Shown: in pieces, positions 5,878 to 14,204 of the stretch
Layout: the number at the start of each line of letters is the position of its first letter
Position numbering within the stretch: the first letter of the stretch is position 1
From: Sphingobacteriales bacterium
Lineage (GTDB): Bacteria > Bacteroidota > Bacteroidia > Chitinophagales > Chitinophagaceae
DNA length: 16,392 nt
Assembly: GCA_004294195.1 (NCBI GenBank)
Contig: REAQ01000113.1
Location: forward strand, 1 to 16,392
Reading direction: 5' to 3'
Position numbers and translations under genes: made by a program
The notes under the pieces: generated by a model
What the model saw: only the letters and a program-made list of their open reading frames with translations
Told to the model about the DNA's origin: nothing
The model's database searches: none

Positions 5878-8061
5878 TTATTTGAGGCGGCTAAGGATCT
5901 TTTTGACCTGTTTGGTGAAACTGGCGAGTTCCTCTTTTTTGTGTTGGATGAATCCATTGTCTTCAAGGCTTCCAACTACCTTATCCATTTCTTTTTCGTC
6001 CTCGTATACCATTTGCCGGAACGGGTTCTCGTAGTCTTTTTTTCTGGAAGCGATGATACCCTCATTGATCCAGGTAAAGGTTTGGATACCTTCTTTCAGC
6101 CATTGGCTGACAACTTCAAGGGTCGGTCGGCTTTTTGTTCCGGCGATTTCAAGCAGGGAAGCATACGCGTGTTGGAACACTTGTTCCGGGTAGACTTCTG
6201 TTTGTTTGATATAGAATTGATGAACACCTTCCCAGTCCTTGATTTTGTCTTTATGAATTGCTTCGCGGAAGGTTGAAAAAGCGCCTTCAGGAATCAGCTG
6301 CCCGCCGAGGCTGATCCAGTTTTTTCGCTGGCTTCTAGCGGGAAGGGCCGCTAATATAGCTTTCGGGTTGGGTTGATCCAGTTTTTTGATGAGATGTTGA
6401 ATGCCGTAGTAGCGAATCATGCTGATGTACATGTCATACGCTTTCTGCACTTTCAACAGCAATACTTTCCGATCCGTATTTTCAAATCCTTCTGCCAGGA
6501 TTTCCAATTGCTCCACAAGGGGATCTTTGCGATCCAGCAGATCCTTACCCGCTTTGATGCATTTGGTAAAGTCTTTTTCGCCAGGGTTTGCAGCCCTTCC
6601 TGTGAATCCGGCCAGCAGATCCATCGCTTCAAACATTTCATTAATGCTGTCTGGTGCGAGGTAAGCCGTTTCCAGGTGCTGGTGCTTGGTTTTGCGGGAA
6701 TCCCTCGATCCATACTTCCATTCATTGCGGGTCAGGGCATAAAGGTTATACATAAACCAATAAGCAGGCATGATCACAAGACGGTCGTGCGCAACATCAT
6801 TGCTTACAAGGGAAAATGGCAGCTTTATGTTTAACTCAGCTGGAAAGTCTCCCTTGCTGATAATGGTGAAGCTGGCAAATTTCGAATTATGCTTGAGACT
6901 TACGCACAGGCCAGGCCAGAATCCTCTTCCTGCCTGAAGTTCACCATCCGCACTGCGTGAGTTGTGATTTGATCCGATGGTTGCGCCAGCGGCCATATTG
7001 GATTGCCCCTGGATGAGTGCTGCACAAAGAAAAGAGTTGTTATGATGTTGTTCGTGAAAGGGGAAGATCAACGAGTTCAAAACTTCGCAACAGGAGATCG
7101 TTGAATTGTCGCCCAGGTATGAATTGATCAGCCTCGCGCCGTATTTCAATTGAGAATGTGAAGCCATGAAGAATCTTACGGCTTTTACACCGTAGAAAAG
7201 TTTGCAGCCTTCCCCAACAATACCGTTCACCAGCTCACAACCTTCACCAATCTGTGTATTGGACTCGGCAGAGCTATTGATGGTTAGATTCTTCAGTTTG
7301 TTTGCACCTTTGACGTACACATCGCTCCCCATCCATACATCTTTAATGATCCGGGAGTTCTTGATCACCGTGCGGTCCCCGATCTTTCCATAATATCCCC
7401 GCTGTTTATCAAATTGTTTTTCAGTGAACGCCAGAAAACGGTTGAGCATCTGCTCGTCGTTCCGGAATTTGGCCCACATATATGCATCACCCGGAAGCAT
7501 ACCATTGAAAGGAATGATTTTTCTGCCAGCATTTTCATTGCAAACCTCCAACCAGATCCTGATGTTTTCTGGTTCTCCCTGCTTGATGATCCCATTTCCG
7601 AACTTGGCTGCACTAGTTGTAGCCAATTCATTTACGTTAACGATCATCACATCATTACCCAAGATATAATGACTCATGTAGTTCACGTTATCGATCACTA
7701 CATTGTCACCAAGGTCACAGCTGATGATAGTGCTGTTATACAGGCCAACGGGCATTCTGAGGTTGTGGAATTCCAGGAAATACGGTTCCAGTTTTCCGAT
7801 CCTGACAAGGCCGTAGAATTTACAATTCTTGACCAGGGATGGATTGAATGCATCTGAGACGAGGATCTTATTCCAATTGTCAGAAGTATTGTTGTTGCGC
7901 ACCAGCATTTCAATCTCCACCGCACTCAGTTGCCTGTATACTGTGCCGTTTCGGTTCTGCCGGTTGCGAAGATGGTATTCATTCTTACCCTTGGGCAGGT
8001 ATTCAGGAGCAATGAATCCGTACCCGATATTAGATAAAGGGTTCCTGATGATCTTATTCAA
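5878..8061 (-). CDS. DUF4954 protein with left-handed beta-helix (hexapeptide) repeats
   Basis: This 727-residue protein resembles the uncharacterised DUF4954 family. An N-terminal segment (WNKILVSDAF, NCKFYGLVRIGKLEP) leads into imperfect hexapeptide-repeat stretches at about 75-150 and 225-405 (LGDNVVID, IGDRTVIKNS, IGEGCELVNGIVGEGCKL, YLGDNSTISCC). The conserved-looking motifs GSNHNSR (363-369) and GRGFWPG follow, then a long helical C-terminal half. Left-handed beta-helices occur in GlmU, LpxA and related sugar-nucleotide acyltransferases, but no nucleotidyltransferase P-loop is visible. The start must be the TTG at 8061: the codon two triplets upstream is an in-frame TAA, and the next Met is at residue 52, inside the conserved region. 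The TTG overlaps the glmS stop by 8 nt, so translation is probably coupled and a role in amino-sugar or envelope metabolism is plausible. Confidence 0.88.
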   Translation of the reverse strand: MNKIIRNPLSNIGYGFIAPEYLPKGKNEYHLRNRQNRNGTVYRQLSAVEIEMLVRNNNTSDNWNKILVSDAFNPSLVKNCKFYGLVRIGKLEPYFLEFHNLRMPVGLYNSTIISCDLGDNVVIDNVNYMSHYILGNDVMIVNVNELATTSAAKFGNGIIKQGEPENIRIWLEVCNENAGRKIIPFNGMLPGDAYMWAKFRNDEQMLNRFLAFTEKQFDKQRGYYGKIGDRTVIKNSRIIKDVWMGSDVYVKGANKLKNLTINSSAESNTQIGEGCELVNGIVGEGCKLFYGVKAVRFFMASHSQLKYGARLINSYLGDNSTISCCEVLNSLIFPFHEQHHNNSFLCAALIQGQSNMAAGATIGSNHNSRSADGELQAGRGFWPGLCVSLKHNSKFASFTIISKGDFPAELNIKLPFSLVSNDVAHDRLVIMPAYWFMYNLYALTRNEWKYGSRDSRKTKHQHLETAYLAPDSINEMFEAMDLLAGFTGRAANPGEKDFTKCIKAGKDLLDRKDPLVEQLEILAEGFENTDRKVLLLKVQKAYDMYISMIRYYGIQHLIKKLDQPNPKAILAALPARSQRKNWISLGGQLIPEGAFSTFREAIHKDKIKDWEGVHQFYIKQTEVYPEQVFQHAYASLLEIAGTKSRPTLEVVSQWLKEGIQTFTWINEGIIASRKKDYENPFRQMVYEDEKEMDKVVGSLEDNGFIQHKKEELASFTKQVKKILSRLK

Positions 8062-9892
8062 CGGTTACACTTTTTGCGAGGTTTCTTGGTTTATCAACGT
8101 CATATCCTTTTAGCACACCGATGTAGTACGCCAGCAGTTGCATGGGAATGACACTGATGATGGGTGCGATGAGTTCATCTGCTTCGGGGATGGCGATCAC
8201 GTCATCGGCGAGACCGGTGATCACCTCGTCTCCTTCTGTGATGACGGCAATGACCTTTCCTTTCCTTGCTTTGATTTCCTGCATATTACTCACGATCTTC
8301 TCGTGATAGGAATCCTTGGTGGCAACAAACACAACGGGGAGTGTTTCATCCACCAGTGCGATGGGACCGTGCTTCATTTCTGCTGCAGGATAACCCTCAG
8401 CATGGATATAAGAGATCTCTTTCAGTTTCAATGCGCCTTCCAGTGCCACCGGGAAATTGTATCCACGGCCAAGGTAAAGCATGTCTTTTGCATCGGCATA
8501 TTTTGCTGCAACGGCTTTGATGGATTCACTCAGTTTAAGCGTTGCCTCCACTTTTGCCGGTACTTCATGCAGCTCATTCAACAGATGCATATAACGGTCA
8601 TGCGTAATCGTTTTCTTTTCGATGGCGATGCGAAGGGCCACCATGGTCAACACTGTCAGTTGTGCAGTAAATGCCTTGGTGCTGGCTACGCCAATCTCGG
8701 GCCCTGCGTGTGTATACGCACCGGCATGAGACGCGCGGGCAATGCTGGAACCTACTACATTGAGAATACCAAATATGATGGCACCCTGTTCTTTCGCCTT
8801 TTCAATAGCCACAAGGGTATCCGCAGTTTCACCACTTTGTGAAATCGCCATGATGATATCACCTTTATGGATTACCGGATTGCGATACCTGAATTCAGAT
8901 GCATATTCTACTTCCACTGGTATCCGGCAAAGCTCTTCAAAGATATATTCTGCTACCAGGCCTGCATGCCAGCTGGTTCCACAGGCTACCATAATGATTC
9001 TTTGTGCATGGATGAACCGCTCCATGTTGTTCTCTACGCCACTCATCTTGATAGTGCCTTTTTCTGCATCGAGCCGGCCGCGTAAACAATCATAAATGGT
9101 TTCGGATTGCTCAAAAATCTCCTTGATCATAAAATGATCAAATCCGCCTTTCTCAATGGCGGCCAGTTCCATATCCAGCTTTTGGACGAACGGCGTTATT
9201 TTTTCATTGCCGAGGTTTTTAAGAATCAGTTCATCCGGCTTGAGGATGGCCAATTCATAATCATTTACATACACCACTTCTTTGGTGTATTCGATGATGG
9301 GGGAGGCATCAGAAGCGAGGAAATGTTCTCCCTTGCCAATGCCAATCACCAATGGACTTCCTTTTCTTGCTGCGATCAGGGTGTCTGGCTGATCGGCATC
9401 CAGCAGAACGATCACATAAGCACCCACCACGCGTTTCAAAGCAATTCGTACGGCCTCTTCAAGTTCGCAGTTGTTGTTGATCCAGATATCTTCTATGAAG
9501 TTCAGTAACACTTCAGTATCGGTATCGCTCTTAAATACGTATCCTTTTTTGATCAGGTCCTGTTTTAACTGGGCATAGTTCTCAATGATCCCATTGTGGA
9601 TCATGGCAAGTTTGCCCGATTTAGACATATGAGGATGCGCATTCCTGTCGCTTGGTTCACCGTGGGTAGCCCAACGGGTATGGCCAATACCGATGTGTGC
9701 GGGCAGGGCCTTGCCGATCAGGTGCTCTTCCAGCTCAGCCACTTTGCCTTGTTTTTTATAAACGTTCAGGCCTTTTTCGTCCAAAAGTGCTACGCCGGCA
9801 CTGTCGTACCCCCGATATTCCAGTCGTTTAAGTCCTTTAAGGATAATGGGATACGCTTCTTTTTGGCCTACATAGGCTACAATTCCACACAT
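8054..9892 (-). CDS. glmS: Glutamine-fructose-6-phosphate aminotransferase (isomerizing)
   Basis: This 612-residue enzyme makes glucosamine-6-phosphate from fructose-6-phosphate and glutamine, the first step to UDP-GlcNAc for peptidoglycan and lipid A. The N-terminal class II glutaminase domain begins MCGIVAYVG with the nucleophile Cys2 exposed after Met removal, and has YRGYDSAG (26-33), GHTRWATHG (70-78) and HNGIIEN. Two SIS sugar-isomerase domains follow, with CGTSWHAG (304-311), SQSGETADT (351-359) and STKAF (404-408). The C-terminus KPRNLAKSVTVE carries the catalytic Lys (607). The length equals the family norm. The stop overlaps the start of the DUF4954 gene. No glmS-ribozyme-like structure is expected or seen in the roughly 70-nt leader; that ribozyme is known from Firmicutes. 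Confidence 0.98.
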   Translation of the reverse strand: MCGIVAYVGQKEAYPIILKGLKRLEYRGYDSAGVALLDEKGLNVYKKQGKVAELEEHLIGKALPAHIGIGHTRWATHGEPSDRNAHPHMSKSGKLAMIHNGIIENYAQLKQDLIKKGYVFKSDTDTEVLLNFIEDIWINNNCELEEAVRIALKRVVGAYVIVLLDADQPDTLIAARKGSPLVIGIGKGEHFLASDASPIIEYTKEVVYVNDYELAILKPDELILKNLGNEKITPFVQKLDMELAAIEKGGFDHFMIKEIFEQSETIYDCLRGRLDAEKGTIKMSGVENNMERFIHAQRIIMVACGTSWHAGLVAEYIFEELCRIPVEVEYASEFRYRNPVIHKGDIIMAISQSGETADTLVAIEKAKEQGAIIFGILNVVGSSIARASHAGAYTHAGPEIGVASTKAFTAQLTVLTMVALRIAIEKKTITHDRYMHLLNELHEVPAKVEATLKLSESIKAVAAKYADAKDMLYLGRGYNFPVALEGALKLKEISYIHAEGYPAAEMKHGPIALVDETLPVVFVATKDSYHEKIVSNMQEIKARKGKVIAVITEGDEVITGLADDVIAIPEADELIAPIISVIPMQLLAYYIGVLKGYDVDKPRNLAKSVTVE

Positions 9893-9980
9893 ATGGTTTC
9901 AGGTTAATGTTTAGGGTTGCAAGATAATCAAGGAATAACAGTGTTGATAACGTAATGTGTTGGAATATATTATTTAGTGT

Positions 9981-10011
9981 GGCAATGCGGTAATGCGGCA
10001 ATGCGGTAATG
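9981..10011. repeat. Octamer tandem repeat GG(C/T)AATGC, nearly four copies
   Basis: Four successive units starting at 9981, 9989, 9997 and 10005 alternate GGCAATGC and GGTAATGC (the last lacks its final C). It lies in the 194-bp gap between the 5' end of glmS and the 3' end of mgtE. Related words (GCAATGCCCAATGCC) recur at 10042-10056. There are no spacers, so it is not a CRISPR array. Confidence 0.8.
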
Positions 10012-10017
10012 TTGGAA

Positions 10018-10044
10018 GCGCGGCCGTGCGTTGCCGGCCTGCGC
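10018..10044. repeat. GC-rich hairpin, REP-like, downstream of mgtE
   Basis: GCGC-GGCCG and CGGCC-T-GCGC form a 9-bp stem with one bulged base and an 8-nt loop. It has no T-run on either strand, so it is not a classical terminator, although it could stabilise or end the mgtE transcript. Together with the flanking octamer repeats it resembles an extragenic palindromic element. Confidence 0.55.
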
Positions 10045-10086
10045 AATGCCCAATGCCTTAGTGCCTCCTTGCCTACGCGAAGCGTT

Positions 10087-11472
10087 TTACAACAGCGTTC
10101 CTTTGAGTAGCAGATAAGCACAACTGAAATAGATGATCAATCCGCTGACATCCACCAGGGTTGCCACAAATGGGGCAGAGGACACAGCGGGATCGGCGCC
10201 TAGTTTTTTCAACAGAAGGGGGAGCATGGAGCCCGTTAGGGTACCGAAGAGCACAACGCCGATGAGGGAAAGGCCAACGGTTATGCCAATCTCCATATAG
10301 TATTCACCGTATGATGAAGGAATGAATTGAGCCCAAAGGATTACCCGCAGAAAACCGATGATACCCAGCAGGGTACCCAGCATAAGTCCGGAAAGGATCT
10401 CTCTTTTCATTACTCTCCACCAGTCTGCAAGGGTCACCTCGCCTACGGCCATAGACTGGATGATCAGGGTAGACGCCTGTGATCCACTGTTTCCGCCACT
10501 GGAGATGATCAACGGAATAAATAGTGCAAGCACCACGGCTCTGGCAATCTCGTTCTCATAATAACCCATGGCAGTGGCAGTAAGCATCTCCCCGATGAAC
10601 AGTACCACCAGCCAGCCCGCACGTTTCTGGAATAGTTTAACGATCGGTACTTCCAGGTACGGTTCATCCAATGCCTCAGAACCCCCGATTTTCTGCATGT
10701 CTTCACTGAATTCTTCATTGGCCACCCACAGTACGTCATCGATGGTCACAATGCCGAGTAGGATGTTATTGTCGTTCACCACGGGCAAGGCTACCCGATT
10801 ATTCATCTTGAAGACCTGGTTGGCTATTTCCTGATCGTCATTGGCATTTAGAGCGATGTATCTTCCGTCCACAAGTTCTTTGACTTTTTTTTCTGGTGGC
10901 GCGAAGATAAATTCCCGGATCCTGACGTCATCAATCAGCTGACCATGATCGTTTACCACATACACTACATCTACCGTCTCAGAGTTCTTACCAAAATGGC
11001 GGATATGCTCCATCACTTCCTGCGTGGTCCAGTGTTCCCATACTGCCAGATAATCTGGCGTCATTAGCCTTCCCACACTTCCTTCCGGATACCCTAAGAG
11101 CGCAAGGGTGATTTTTCGCTCCTCAGGCTCAAGAAGTTTGATCAATTCCCGAACCACTTCCACAGGTAATTCTTCCATAAAGGCGGTACGGTCATCCGCA
11201 GGAAGGGCGTTCAGCAATTCCGCAGATTTCAATGGAGGCAACTCTTGCATGATCCGTTTCTGTTCAGGAAAATCAAGGATCTTGAAAGTACTGGAGGCGC
11301 GGTTAGTAGATAGAGTGGATATAATCTGGACCGCATAGTCGTCATATTCATTGATCAGGTCAGCCACGTCGCTGATGTTCTGGCTGTTCAGAAACTCATG
11401 GATCTCAAGTTTATGATCCCTGGAGATAACGTCTTCAAACTGCTCCTGTATCGTTTGATGGCCCAGTTCCAT
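10087..11472 (-). CDS. mgtE: Magnesium transporter MgtE
   Basis: This 461-residue Mg2+ channel/transporter has the complete MgtE layout. A cytoplasmic helical N-domain (about 1-130) is followed by two CBS domains (about 135-255, including VGRLMTPDYLAV and VALPVVNDNNILLGIVTIDDVLWV). The connecting plug helix leads to five membrane helices (about 285-460). Signature motifs are SSGGNSGSQAST (324-335) and GADPAVSSAPFVATLVDVSG (425-444); the latter contains the acidic residue region of the ion path in characterised MgtE. The cytoplasmic domains act as a Mg2+ sensor that closes the pore. It starts at the ATG at 11472 with a 50-bp divergent gap to the SET-domain gene. That leader is too short for an M-box riboswitch. 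The region after its stop is the repeat-rich spacer before glmS. Confidence 0.96.
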   Translation of the reverse strand: MELGHQTIQEQFEDVISRDHKLEIHEFLNSQNISDVADLINEYDDYAVQIISTLSTNRASSTFKILDFPEQKRIMQELPPLKSAELLNALPADDRTAFMEELPVEVVRELIKLLEPEERKITLALLGYPEGSVGRLMTPDYLAVWEHWTTQEVMEHIRHFGKNSETVDVVYVVNDHGQLIDDVRIREFIFAPPEKKVKELVDGRYIALNANDDQEIANQVFKMNNRVALPVVNDNNILLGIVTIDDVLWVANEEFSEDMQKIGGSEALDEPYLEVPIVKLFQKRAGWLVVLFIGEMLTATAMGYYENEIARAVVLALFIPLIISSGGNSGSQASTLIIQSMAVGEVTLADWWRVMKREILSGLMLGTLLGIIGFLRVILWAQFIPSSYGEYYMEIGITVGLSLIGVVLFGTLTGSMLPLLLKKLGADPAVSSAPFVATLVDVSGLIIYFSCAYLLLKGTLL

Positions 11473-11522
11473 GAAATAGTATTTGAATGGATGCGTAAAA
11501 GTAGTTTTTTTGTGCTCAGGAT

Positions 11523-11909
11523 ATGATACTTCCAGCCTTATTCATTGCGCCAGTGCTTAACAAAGGTCGTGGTGTGTACACTGCAGAGGACCTCGTTAAA
11601 GGAACAATTATTGAAGTTTCCCCAGTTATAGTAATGACGGGAGAGGAGCGCGTGCATTTAGACAAGACCACTATGCACGATTACATTTTTGAATGGGGAA
11701 GCCGGCGGGATCGGTGTTGCGTAGCGCTGGGGTATGTCTCTGTTTACAATCATTCCTACAGTTCAAACTGCGAGTATGAGATGGACTATGAATACAATAC
11801 CATCACCATTAAAACGGTGCGTTCCATTGGTGCAGGTGAGGAACTGACGATCAATTATAACGGCACCTGGAACAACAAGAAAAAGGTATGGTTTGATGTC
11901 AAGGATTGA
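11523..11909 (+). CDS. Small SET-domain protein, putative lysine methyltransferase
   Basis: This 128-residue protein consists of little more than a SET fold. It shows the N-terminal SAM-contacting GRGVYTAEDLVKGTIIE (GRG at 15-17), the knot motif YNHSYSSNCEYE (NHS at 76-78) and GEELTINYNG with the catalytic-type Tyr112. SET domains transfer methyl from S-adenosylmethionine to protein lysines. Bacterial members are mostly uncharacterised, and substrates could be ribosomal or DNA-binding proteins. No post-SET cysteine cluster is present; the C-terminus is WNNKKKVWFDVKD. It diverges from mgtE and converges with the kinase gene with no intergenic bases. The fold call is strong, while enzymatic activity and substrate are inference. 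Confidence 0.85.
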   Translation: MILPALFIAPVLNKGRGVYTAEDLVKGTIIEVSPVIVMTGEERVHLDKTTMHDYIFEWGSRRDRCCVALGYVSVYNHSYSSNCEYEMDYEYNTITIKTVRSIGAGEELTINYNGTWNNKKKVWFDVKD

Positions 11910-12794
11910 TCATCCGAAGTTTTCAAGAATTGTTTCCACATCTTTTCGATAGTGCCCGCCAAATAGTAACAGGTGTGCAAGAAGCGGATACAGCTGGTGA
12001 ATTTTTTCCCGTTCCGCAAAGCCAGGTTGGAGTGGGAAAGCCTGTTGATAGCCTTCATAAAACGCGGGTTCGAAACCACCAAAGAGTTTACTCATGGCGA
12101 GGTCCATCTCGCGGTGTCCATAGTATGGTGCGGGATCAAAAATCGCAACATGGCCATTCTGCCAGACCATAAAATTGCCGTTCCATAGATCGCCATGCAG
12201 TAGGGCCGGCTTTTCTTCCGGAATCAGCGATGACAGCTTCCCGCAGAGATTTTCAGCCTTGGATGCATAGCTGGGGTCCAGCAGATGGTGATCCACTGCC
12301 CTTCGGGTGAGTTTCAGGATTCGTTCTTCTGCATAAAAATCTGACCATTGGCGATGCCATTGATTATGCTGAGGGATTTTTCCGATATAGTTGTTAAAGT
12401 CTAGTCCATACTGTGTGTGGGTCATCTGGTGTTGTGCAGCCAAAGACCTTCCGAAATTCTCCCAGAAATCCGGCTGGGGCTGGCCTTTTTCCAGGAATTC
12501 CATCACCACATAGATCTCCTGATGATACTTGCCGTCAAACAATGGCCTGGCAACTTTCATGGCGCCGGCGTTAGCCAGCATATCCAATCCTTTGGCTTCT
12601 TTTTCAAAAAAATCAAGGCCGAACAATGCGGCATTGCGTTTCATGAAGAATTTACCCTTGCTGGTATTCACGAGGAAGGGTTGGCTGATGGCAGAACCGG
12701 TGACTGGGATAAGGGATTGTATGGTGATCAATTCTTTGAAAAATGCAGAAAAGCATTGTTCAAGATGATGGGTGAACTGTAGATGGATTGGCAT
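11910..12794 (-). CDS. Fructosamine kinase family protein (ketosamine-3-kinase-like)
   Basis: This 294-residue protein has the aminoglycoside-phosphotransferase-like fold of the fructosamine-kinase family. It shows a nucleotide-binding Lys in FFMKRN (about 52), VVMEFLEKGQ in the hinge, the catalytic loop HGDLWNGN (200-207, Asp202) and the metal-binding FDPAPYYGHREMDLAMSKLFGGF segment (219-241, Asp220). Members phosphorylate fructosamine or ribulosamine adducts on proteins or small molecules, promoting deglycation. The glycine-rich loop (VTGSAISQPF) lacks the Cys found in many eukaryotic FN3K enzymes, so redox control through that residue is not expected. The ATG at 12794 gives the usual length. 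The gene is divergent from the acyl-CoA dehydrogenase and its stop abuts the SET gene stop. Confidence 0.93.
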   Translation of the reverse strand: MPIHLQFTHHLEQCFSAFFKELITIQSLIPVTGSAISQPFLVNTSKGKFFMKRNAALFGLDFFEKEAKGLDMLANAGAMKVARPLFDGKYHQEIYVVMEFLEKGQPQPDFWENFGRSLAAQHQMTHTQYGLDFNNYIGKIPQHNQWHRQWSDFYAEERILKLTRRAVDHHLLDPSYASKAENLCGKLSSLIPEEKPALLHGDLWNGNFMVWQNGHVAIFDPAPYYGHREMDLAMSKLFGGFEPAFYEGYQQAFPLQPGFAEREKIHQLYPLLAHLLLFGGHYRKDVETILENFG

Positions 12795-12978
12795 GGGCTA
12801 AAGATAAGCAATTCGTCAGGCTGATGGGCTGACCTTGATCATTCTGTGACAACATTATATACTTCTGATTTCCAAGGGAAAAAAACGGTTGAATATGGTG
12901 TTTTTAACGGATCGGGAGTAAGGCATAAAGAACTTATTTGCATGACAAACAGTATGGAGGAACAAGGGCAGGATATCT

Positions 12979-12986
12979 TACATTTG
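12979..12986 (+). promoter_or_regulatory. Candidate -7 promoter element for gcdH
   Basis: TACATTTG matches the Bacteroidota -7 consensus TAnnTTTG and ends 19 nt before the ATG at 13006. The expected -33 TTTG is poor (TATG at 12953). The whole 12795-13005 gap (211 bp) between divergent genes should hold promoters for both; I see no operator or repeat in it beyond this. Confidence 0.4.
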
Positions 12987-13005
12987 GGGCTTAAACGAAT
13001 GCAGT

Positions 13006-14187
13006 ATGTCCAGCAAAGATCTTTTTCAAAGCCCTGACTATTTCGCCTTGGATGAACTCCTGTCTGAAGAGCACAAAATGGTACGGGAATCCGTGCGGAG
13101 TTATGTTAAGCGAGAGATATCGCCCATTATTGAGGAGTATGCGCAGAAGGCTGAATTTCCGCAACAGATCATTCGGCAGTTGGGAGACCTGGGATGTTTT
13201 GGTCCAACTGTGCCAGTGGAATATGGTGGGGGTGGGTTAGACTATATCAGTTACGGGCTGATGATGCAGGAATTGGAGCGGGGAGACAGCGGTGTTCGTT
13301 CAACAGCTTCTGTGCAGGGATCCCTGGTGATGTTTCCGATCCATGCCTTTGGAAGTGAGGAACAGAAGCGGAAGTATCTGCCCAAATTAGCTAGTGGGGA
13401 ATGGCTTGGATGTTTTGGGTTAACAGAGCCTGATCATGGCAGCAACCCGGCAGGAATGTTGAGCCATTTTGAAGACAAAGGAGACCATGTGGTGTTAAAT
13501 GGAAGTAAAATGTGGATCAGCAACGCACCTTTTGCGCAGGTTGCTGTGGTATGGGCAAAAGATGAGGCCGGGGATATTCGCGGACTTATTGTGGAAAGGG
13601 GAATGGAAGGGTTTACTACACCGGAAACAAAAGGCAAATGGAGCCTGCGGGCCTCTGCCACTGGTGAGTTGGTATTTGATCATGTAAAAGTGCCGAAGGA
13701 AAATATTTTGCCGGGAGTCAAAGGTTTGAAGGGACCTTTAAGCTGCCTCACTAAAGCACGGTTTGGTATTGCGTGGGGCGCGCTAGGCGCGTCCATGGAT
13801 TGTTATGATACCGCCTTGCGGTATTCTCAGGAAAGACAGCAGTTTGGTAAGCCAATCGGGCAATTTCAGTTGCAGCAGAAGAAACTTGCTGAGATGATTA
13901 CTGAGATCACTAAAGGGCAGTTGCTGGTCTGGAGGATGGGTGTGCTGATGAATGAGGGGAAGGCAACACCCCAACAGGTCAGTATGGCTAAAAGGAACTC
14001 TTGTGAAATTGCAGCCCAGATCTGCAGGGATGCCAGGCAAATGCTTGGTGGAATGGGCATCACTGGTGAATATCCTATGATGCGCCACATGATGAACCTG
14101 GAGAGCGTGATCACCTATGAAGGAACACATGATATTCATTTGCTGATCACGGGTATGGACGTTACCGGGTTCAATGCCTTTGGCTAG
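13006..14187 (+). CDS. gcdH: Glutaryl-CoA dehydrogenase-like acyl-CoA dehydrogenase
   Basis: This 393-residue FAD-dependent acyl-CoA dehydrogenase most resembles glutaryl-CoA dehydrogenase, which oxidises and decarboxylates glutaryl-CoA to crotonyl-CoA in lysine and tryptophan breakdown. FAD/substrate motifs are LGCFGLTEPDHGSNP (134-148) and MWISNAPFA (169-177). The catalytic base is Glu372 in YEGTHDIH. Arg98 in SGVRSTASVQGSLVM matches the Arg that binds the glutaryl carboxylate in the human enzyme, and the C-terminus LLITGMDVTGFNAF is GCDH-like. In the Bacteroidota this enzyme may serve catabolism of other dicarboxyl or branched acyl-CoAs. No pathway partners lie nearby. The ATG at 13006 matches the normal N-terminus; a 17-nt gap leads to aroK. 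Confidence 0.88.
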   Translation: MSSKDLFQSPDYFALDELLSEEHKMVRESVRSYVKREISPIIEEYAQKAEFPQQIIRQLGDLGCFGPTVPVEYGGGGLDYISYGLMMQELERGDSGVRSTASVQGSLVMFPIHAFGSEEQKRKYLPKLASGEWLGCFGLTEPDHGSNPAGMLSHFEDKGDHVVLNGSKMWISNAPFAQVAVVWAKDEAGDIRGLIVERGMEGFTTPETKGKWSLRASATGELVFDHVKVPKENILPGVKGLKGPLSCLTKARFGIAWGALGASMDCYDTALRYSQERQQFGKPIGQFQLQQKKLAEMITEITKGQLLVWRMGVLMNEGKATPQQVSMAKRNSCEIAAQICRDARQMLGGMGITGEYPMMRHMMNLESVITYEGTHDIHLLITGMDVTGFNAFG

Positions 14188-14204
14188 TAGATGAAATTAT
14201 TGCT

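Noticed and set aside
8138..8842. Plus-strand 234-codon frame inside glmS
   Set aside because: It is antisense to the well-conserved glmS SIS domains; its Cys/His/Phe-rich composition is typical of a shadow frame.
9893..9980. Possible glmS ribozyme or riboswitch in the glmS leader
   Set aside because: No ribozyme core or stable structure is apparent, the leader is short, and the ribozyme is known from Firmicutes.
9981..10011. CRISPR-like array
   Set aside because: The units are 8 bp, contiguous and lack spacers, and no cas genes are present.
11473..11522. M-box (Mg2+) riboswitch upstream of mgtE
   Set aside because: The gap to the divergent SET gene is only 50 bp, too short for the M-box aptamer, and no structure is seen.
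12846..13037. Plus-strand 63-codon frame with GTG start before gcdH
   Set aside because: It overlaps the gcdH start by 32 nt, has no recognisable motif or signal, and covers the expected promoter region of two divergent genes.
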